DNA of 9,030 bases from an uncultured Mucispirillum sp. (GTDB taxonomy: Bacteria > Chrysiogenota > Deferribacteres > Deferribacterales > Mucispirillaceae). The stretch's first letter is position 1; each line of letters starts with the position of its first letter. The notes beneath the pieces were generated by a model that made no database searches, was not told the DNA's origin, and saw only the letters and a list, made by a program, of their open reading frames with translations. Positions 6,068-9,030 of this stretch are shown here, in pieces. Where the stretch lies: NCBI GenBank assembly GCA_910586745.1, contig CAJUJZ010000091.1:1-9030 (forward strand), in the 5' to 3' direction. Both the position numbers and the translations under genes were made by a program.

Positions 6068-7699
6068 GTGAAAAAATTTGATGTTCTTATTACTGACCAT
6101 ATCGCAGAGGAAGGTATTGAGATTTTAGAAAAGGCAGAAAACATTAATTATGAAATCCGTGCAGGTATTTCTAATGCTGATTTAAAACCCATTCTTGGCA
6201 ATTATGATGCTGTTATCACTAGAAGCGGTACTACAGTAGATGCAGATTTACTTGAAAATACTGGCAAACTTAAAATCATAGGCAGAGCAGGGGTTGGCCT
6301 TGATAATGTTGATATTGAAACAGCCAGCAAAAAAGGTCTTATAGTTATGAATGCTCCTACAGGTAATACTTATGCAGCTGTAGAACTTACTATGGGTATG
6401 ATATTAGCTGCATGCCGTAAAATTCCTGCTGCTAATCAGTCAGTTAAAGCTGGAGAATGGAACAGGAAAAAATTTATGGGTATTCAGCTTTTAGATAAAA
6501 CTCTGGGTATTGTTGGTATTGGTAGAATTGGCGGTAATGTTGTTACAAGATGTAAAGCATTTGGTATGAAAGTGCTTGCTTATGACCCTTATGTTAAACA
6601 GTCCCGTGCAGAAAACCTTGGTGTTACTTTATGCAACTCCCTTGATGAAGTATTATCACAGGCTGATGTTATTACTCTGCACACACCATTGACTGAAGAA
6701 ACAAAAGGTATGATTTCAAAACCTCAGTTTGATATGATGAAAGATGGAGCAGTATTTGTTAACTGTGCAAGAGGCGGTTTAGTTGATGAAGATGCTTTAT
6801 ATGATGCAGTAAAAAGTGGTAAATTATTCGCTGCTGCAACAGATGTTTTTTCTTATGAACCTCCAAAAGGTATGAAGTTATTAGAACTTGAAAATATATT
6901 TGTTACACCTCACATTGGTGCAAATACTCATGAAGGGCAAAAAGGTGTTGCAGTTATTATATGCGAGCAAATAGTTAATGCTCTTGAAGGCAGGTCTTAT
7001 GCTAATGCTGTAAATATTCCTTATATGAAATCACTTTTGCCTGAAGAATTACAGCGTTATTTTGAGCTTGCTAGAAGTATGGGACGCTTTGCTTCTCAAT
7101 TTATCAACGGCAGACCAGAAGAAATCAGATTTACTATGGTTGGTAAAAGATTTGAGGAAGATTTTGGCGAAAGAACATTTGATTCACCATTTAACTATCA
7201 GCCATTTACTATTGCATCATTAAAAGGCTTTTTAGAAGTTGTGTTAGAAGATTCTGTTTCTTTTATTAATTCTCCATATTTAGCAAAAGATAGAAATATT
7301 CAAGTAATGGAATCTAAAACTGACCATTATGATAAATATAATGACTTACTTGTATTAACTGTAAAAACAAGTGACGGCAAAGAAACTACAATTGGTGGCA
7401 CACTTTTTGCAGAAAATATTGGTAAAATCTTATTTATTGATAACTACACACTTGATTTAGAAGCAAGCGGTAATTATATCTATTTTAGAAATAATGACCG
7501 CCCTGGTATTGTTGGTAAAGTAGCAACTCTGCTTGGTGAAAATAACATTAACATTGCTAACTTTGGTCTTGCCCGTATAGGTAATAAAGGAAGCGAAGCT
7601 ATTTCTTTTGTACTTGTAGATGATAAAGTATCTTCTGATGTAGTAAAACAAATAGCTAATTTAGATGATATTATTGAAGCAAAATATATTAGAATATAA
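6068..7699 (+). CDS. serA: D-3-phosphoglycerate dehydrogenase (ACT-domain, long type)
   Basis: SerA oxidises 3-phosphoglycerate to 3-phosphohydroxypyruvate with NAD+, the first step of serine synthesis. At 543 residues it is the long form, and the order fits: substrate/NAD domain (1-305), intervening allosteric substrate-binding-type domain (about 320-455) and C-terminal ACT domain (about 469-543). The NAD-binding loop is G150-I-G152-R-I-G155. Catalytic residues by family pattern are R235 (NCARGG), E264 and H282 (TPHIGAN), with the D259 position in ATDVF also conserved. The ACT part has NNDRPGIVGKV, the serine-binding pattern, which suggests feedback control by serine; this is inferred from the family. 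The GTG at 6068 is chosen from its GAGG site. A possible own promoter lies upstream and a strong terminator 12 bases after the stop, so serA is probably a single-gene transcript, though read-through from the HARE gene cannot be excluded. Confidence 0.96.
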   Translation: MKKFDVLITDHIAEEGIEILEKAENINYEIRAGISNADLKPILGNYDAVITRSGTTVDADLLENTGKLKIIGRAGVGLDNVDIETASKKGLIVMNAPTGNTYAAVELTMGMILAACRKIPAANQSVKAGEWNRKKFMGIQLLDKTLGIVGIGRIGGNVVTRCKAFGMKVLAYDPYVKQSRAENLGVTLCNSLDEVLSQADVITLHTPLTEETKGMISKPQFDMMKDGAVFVNCARGGLVDEDALYDAVKSGKLFAAATDVFSYEPPKGMKLLELENIFVTPHIGANTHEGQKGVAVIICEQIVNALEGRSYANAVNIPYMKSLLPEELQRYFELARSMGRFASQFINGRPEEIRFTMVGKRFEEDFGERTFDSPFNYQPFTIASLKGFLEVVLEDSVSFINSPYLAKDRNIQVMESKTDHYDKYNDLLVLTVKTSDGKETTIGGTLFAENIGKILFIDNYTLDLEASGNYIYFRNNDRPGIVGKVATLLGENNINIANFGLARIGNKGSEAISFVLVDDKVSSDVVKQIANLDDIIEAKYIRI

Positions 7700-7709
7700 T
7701 AGAATATAT

Positions 7710-7739
7710 AAAGGCTCTCATTTTGAGAGCCTTTTTTTT
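7710..7739 (+). terminator. Intrinsic terminator after serA
   Basis: An 11-base perfect stem (7710-7720 pairing with 7724-7734) closes a three-base TTT loop and runs into an eight-T tract (7732-7739). It lies 10 bases past the serA stop. On the minus strand the hairpin is followed only by TTTATATA, so it would also end the beta-barrel transcript, but less strongly. The location between two convergent genes fits a shared terminator. Confidence 0.9.
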
Positions 7740-7751
7740 GTGATATAAATA

Positions 7752-8330
7752 TTAGAATGTAAAGCCGATTTCTACACCAATTGCAAGTCCTGATGCATTA
7801 TAATTATTTTTTATACCATTATATTCAATATGTGCATGGTTAAATAAATATTCAAGCACTATACCATATAAATGGTGTTTATGTCTTATTCTTAACCCAG
7901 CTTTTGCAGAAAAGCCGCCAGAAAAATTTGAGTTAGAATAGTTTGTACCGTTAATTGCAAACATAGGCCCTATACCTGCATAAGGTCTCAGGCTGAAATT
8001 TTCTATACTTTTTATCGGTATATCTGGCTGGTACATTAATACTGCACGAACAGGGAAATAGTCTAAATCTGTACCTTTATGCTCATTTGTATCATCATAA
8101 TCTAATGCCCATACATAGCCAAGTGACATATCAAGCACAAGCCATTTCCATAACTGCACACCAACTGTTGCTGTAGCTGGTCCTAATGGGCTGCCTTTTG
8201 CATCTTCTGCTATTAAGTAGCCGTATCCCATAGTAAACCATACCTGGTCATAGGCATTCTTTTTTTCTTCTTCAGCAAGAGCCTGTAAAGATAAAACAAA
8301 TAAAAAAAATGGTAAAAATATTTTTTTCAT
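7752..8330 (-). CDS. Small outer-membrane beta-barrel protein
   Basis: This encodes 192 residues with a clear Sec signal peptide, MKKIFLPFFLFVLSLQALA, with probable cleavage after A19. The mature part is an alternation of hydrophobic and polar residues expected of beta strands. It contains a typical barrel stretch, LRPYAGIGPMFAI (114-126), and ends in FTF, so the last residue is phenylalanine, the signal used by the BAM complex. The size suits an eight-stranded barrel of the OmpA/OmpW-like or porin-fold families, but no specific subfamily is recognised, and the ligand is unknown. The start ATG at 8330 has AAAGGAG six bases upstream. It follows the oxidoreductase remnant by 20 bases on the same strand and was probably co-transcribed with it, so the IS insertion upstream may change its expression. 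It converges with serA across the terminator. Confidence 0.8.
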   Translation of the reverse strand: MKKIFLPFFLFVLSLQALAEEEKKNAYDQVWFTMGYGYLIAEDAKGSPLGPATATVGVQLWKWLVLDMSLGYVWALDYDDTNEHKGTDLDYFPVRAVLMYQPDIPIKSIENFSLRPYAGIGPMFAINGTNYSNSNFSGGFSAKAGLRIRHKHHLYGIVLEYLFNHAHIEYNGIKNNYNASGLAIGVEIGFTF

Positions 8331-8336
8331 TAATCG

Positions 8337-8343
8337 CTCCTTT
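8337..8343 (-). promoter_or_regulatory. Ribosome binding site of the beta-barrel gene
   Basis: AAAGGAG on the minus strand, six bases before the ATG at 8330. It sits in the 20-base gap after the oxidoreductase stop, which supports translation of both genes from one mRNA. Confidence 0.7.
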
Positions 8344-8350
8344 AAGTGAT

Positions 8351-8950
8351 TTATAATAAATTTATTAATGCTTTAATCAATTTTGGTGCAGTAAAAAACA
8401 GTGTACATACAACAGATGTTATAATCGTTCTTCTGATTATATGTTTCCACTGTGGCTCTATTAAGTTATGTGCTGCCATATATCCACTTATTAATACACC
8501 AGTAAAGCCGCCGCCAGGGAAAGCATAAGCACCTGTAAACATAAGATTTTTAATAGTTTTTGAAAAACGCGGCACTCTGCCTTTTCTTAGATATTTATTA
8601 TTTACATAGCCGTAAGCTGTGCCGGATGGTGTTTTCATATATCTTTTAATAGTTTTAGGTGTGGATACTTCAAAATATTCCACATGATCTTTTAAATCTG
8701 GGAAATATTTTTCTGCCTTTTTAAATAAGTCTTCAGCAAGTTTATGTTTTTTTGCAAGATATTCTTCTTTTGGTAATGATTTCCATTCATCAAGATATGA
8801 TGCACCGCAGAATACACCTATACTTCTTTTATCATCTTCTTTAATGGTAAAACCAGCATCTATTGCACCATAATCTACAAAAACAAAACCTCTTTCTTCA
8901 ATGTTTTTATGTTTTAAACCTTCCTGCATTAAATTAAAAGGGGCACTTAA
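8351..8950 (-). pseudogene. C-terminal remnant of a CrtI/RetSat-like FAD-dependent oxidoreductase, cut by an IS
   Basis: The last 199 codons of a flavin-dependent oxidoreductase of the phytoene desaturase (CrtI)/retinol saturase superfamily are present, ending with TAA at 8351. The family's C-terminal FAD-binding block is clear: KNLMFTGAYAFPGGGFTGVL, followed by SGYMAAHNLI. Earlier, STPKTIKRYMKTPSGTAYGY fits the conserved TP-x-T-x2-RY-x5-G-AYG stretch. The remaining C-terminus (about 30 residues) is hydrophobic and could anchor the protein. Family members are about 450-550 residues, so the N-terminal GxGxxG FAD fold is missing. The coding frame ends exactly at 8950, where the IS end begins; the frame then enters the IS, and an in-frame ATG at 8965 comes from IS sequence, with no ribosome binding site. 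The substrate cannot be told; carotenoid or lipid desaturation/isomerisation are family options. The missing part may lie beyond the IS, out of view. Confidence 0.85.
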
Positions 8951-8959
8951 TGAGGCGAA

Positions 8960-8986
8960 CCCCATTTATTGGACAAATAAATGGGG
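8960..8986 (+). repeat. Perfect 11-base inverted repeat within the IS end
   Basis: Bases 8960-8970 (CCCCATTTATT) and 8976-8986 (AATAAATGGGG) are exact reverse complements around a five-base GGACA spacer. In RNA this would form a stable hairpin. Its right arm contains the GGGG that is the only ribosome binding site candidate for the transposase, so folding in a transcript reading in from outside could hide it. Confidence 0.9.
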
Positions 8987-8993
8987 TGTTTTT

Positions 8994-9030
8994 ATGTCAC
9001 GCAGAATTAAATATTCTTATGAATTACGCA
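8994..9030 (+). CDS. IS3-family transposase (OrfA-like), first 12 codons
   Basis: The ATG at 8994 starts MSRRIKYSYELR and the frame runs off the window. This opening, with a basic MS(K/R) patch followed by a short YxxELR or YxFExR helix, is what IS150-group and related IS3-family OrfA proteins show at the start of their helix-turn-helix domain. GGGG at 8983-8986, seven bases upstream, could act as a ribosome binding site. Only 12 codons are visible, so the family call rests mainly on the adjoining IS end. Confidence 0.65.
   Translation, partial: MSRRIKYSYELR

Larger units (their letters stand above)
8951..9030 (+). mobile_element. Left end of an IS3-family (IS150-like) insertion sequence
   Basis: From 8951 the sequence begins TG and continues with an AACCCC, ATTTATTGGACA pattern close to the left inverted repeat of IS150-group elements (TG..., CCC, ATTTT, GTTGGAC, then AAATGG), recalled from family knowledge and not searched. 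A transposase reading frame starts 43 bases inside. The position coincides with the break in the oxidoreductase frame at 8950/8951, as expected for an insertion. The right end and the duplicated target bases lie beyond the window. The 5' flank ends TTAA, so a short direct repeat such as TAA would be expected on the other side. Confidence 0.8.

Noticed and set aside
8351..8965. A 204-residue intact gene starting at the ATG at 8965
   Set aside because: The ATG and next four codons come from the IS end, there is no ribosome binding site, and the protein lacks its N-terminal FAD-binding fold. It is a remnant.

Overview
The window is AT-rich, densely coded DNA from a Gram-negative-type bacterium. 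A lipoprotein, an outer-membrane beta-barrel protein, heme synthesis genes and a UbiA/UbiX pair of the kind used for menaquinone all point to a respiring, probably anaerobic or microaerophilic organism. Gene content and base composition would suit a host-associated member of the Deferribacterota (Mucispirillum-like). That placement is a guess from general knowledge and was not tested.

Region 1 (about 1-4910, all on the minus strand) is a tightly packed set of genes, read from right to left: hemE, hemH, a UbiA-family prenyltransferase (probably MqnP), a UbiX-type flavin prenyltransferase, a zinc-ribbon protein with one C-terminal membrane anchor, a small coiled-coil protein, a lipoprotein, and the start of a HigA-like antitoxin cut by the window edge. 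Gaps range from overlaps to 18 bases, so the genes are probably co-transcribed. The first four make respiratory cofactors: heme, a menaquinone precursor, and prenyl-FMN for a UbiD-type decarboxylase. The next three have no recognised function.

Region 2 (about 4911-6000, plus strand) holds a divergent gene for a HARE-HTH protein. Its C-terminal half carries a plausible PD-(D/E)XK nuclease motif, as in HrgA/restriction-related proteins. It has a near-consensus promoter of its own and no methyltransferase partner in view.

Region 3 (about 6000-7740, plus strand) is serA, a full-length long-type D-3-phosphoglycerate dehydrogenase with a C-terminal ACT domain, followed by a strong intrinsic terminator.

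Region 4 (about 7752-9030) has two minus-strand genes: a small outer-membrane beta-barrel protein and, upstream of it, the C-terminal 199 codons of a CrtI/RetSat-like FAD-dependent oxidoreductase. The latter is interrupted at base 8950/8951 by the left end of an IS3-family, IS150-like insertion sequence. The first 12 codons of the IS transposase lie at the right edge of the window. The insertion has removed the FAD-binding N-terminus from this piece and probably its promoter, which may also affect the beta-barrel gene.

No tRNA, rRNA, CRISPR array or gene-free stretch longer than 300 bases was seen. The most noteworthy items are the orphan HARE-HTH/nuclease protein, the IS disruption with its hairpin-forming end, and the three unrecognised genes attached to the cofactor operon.
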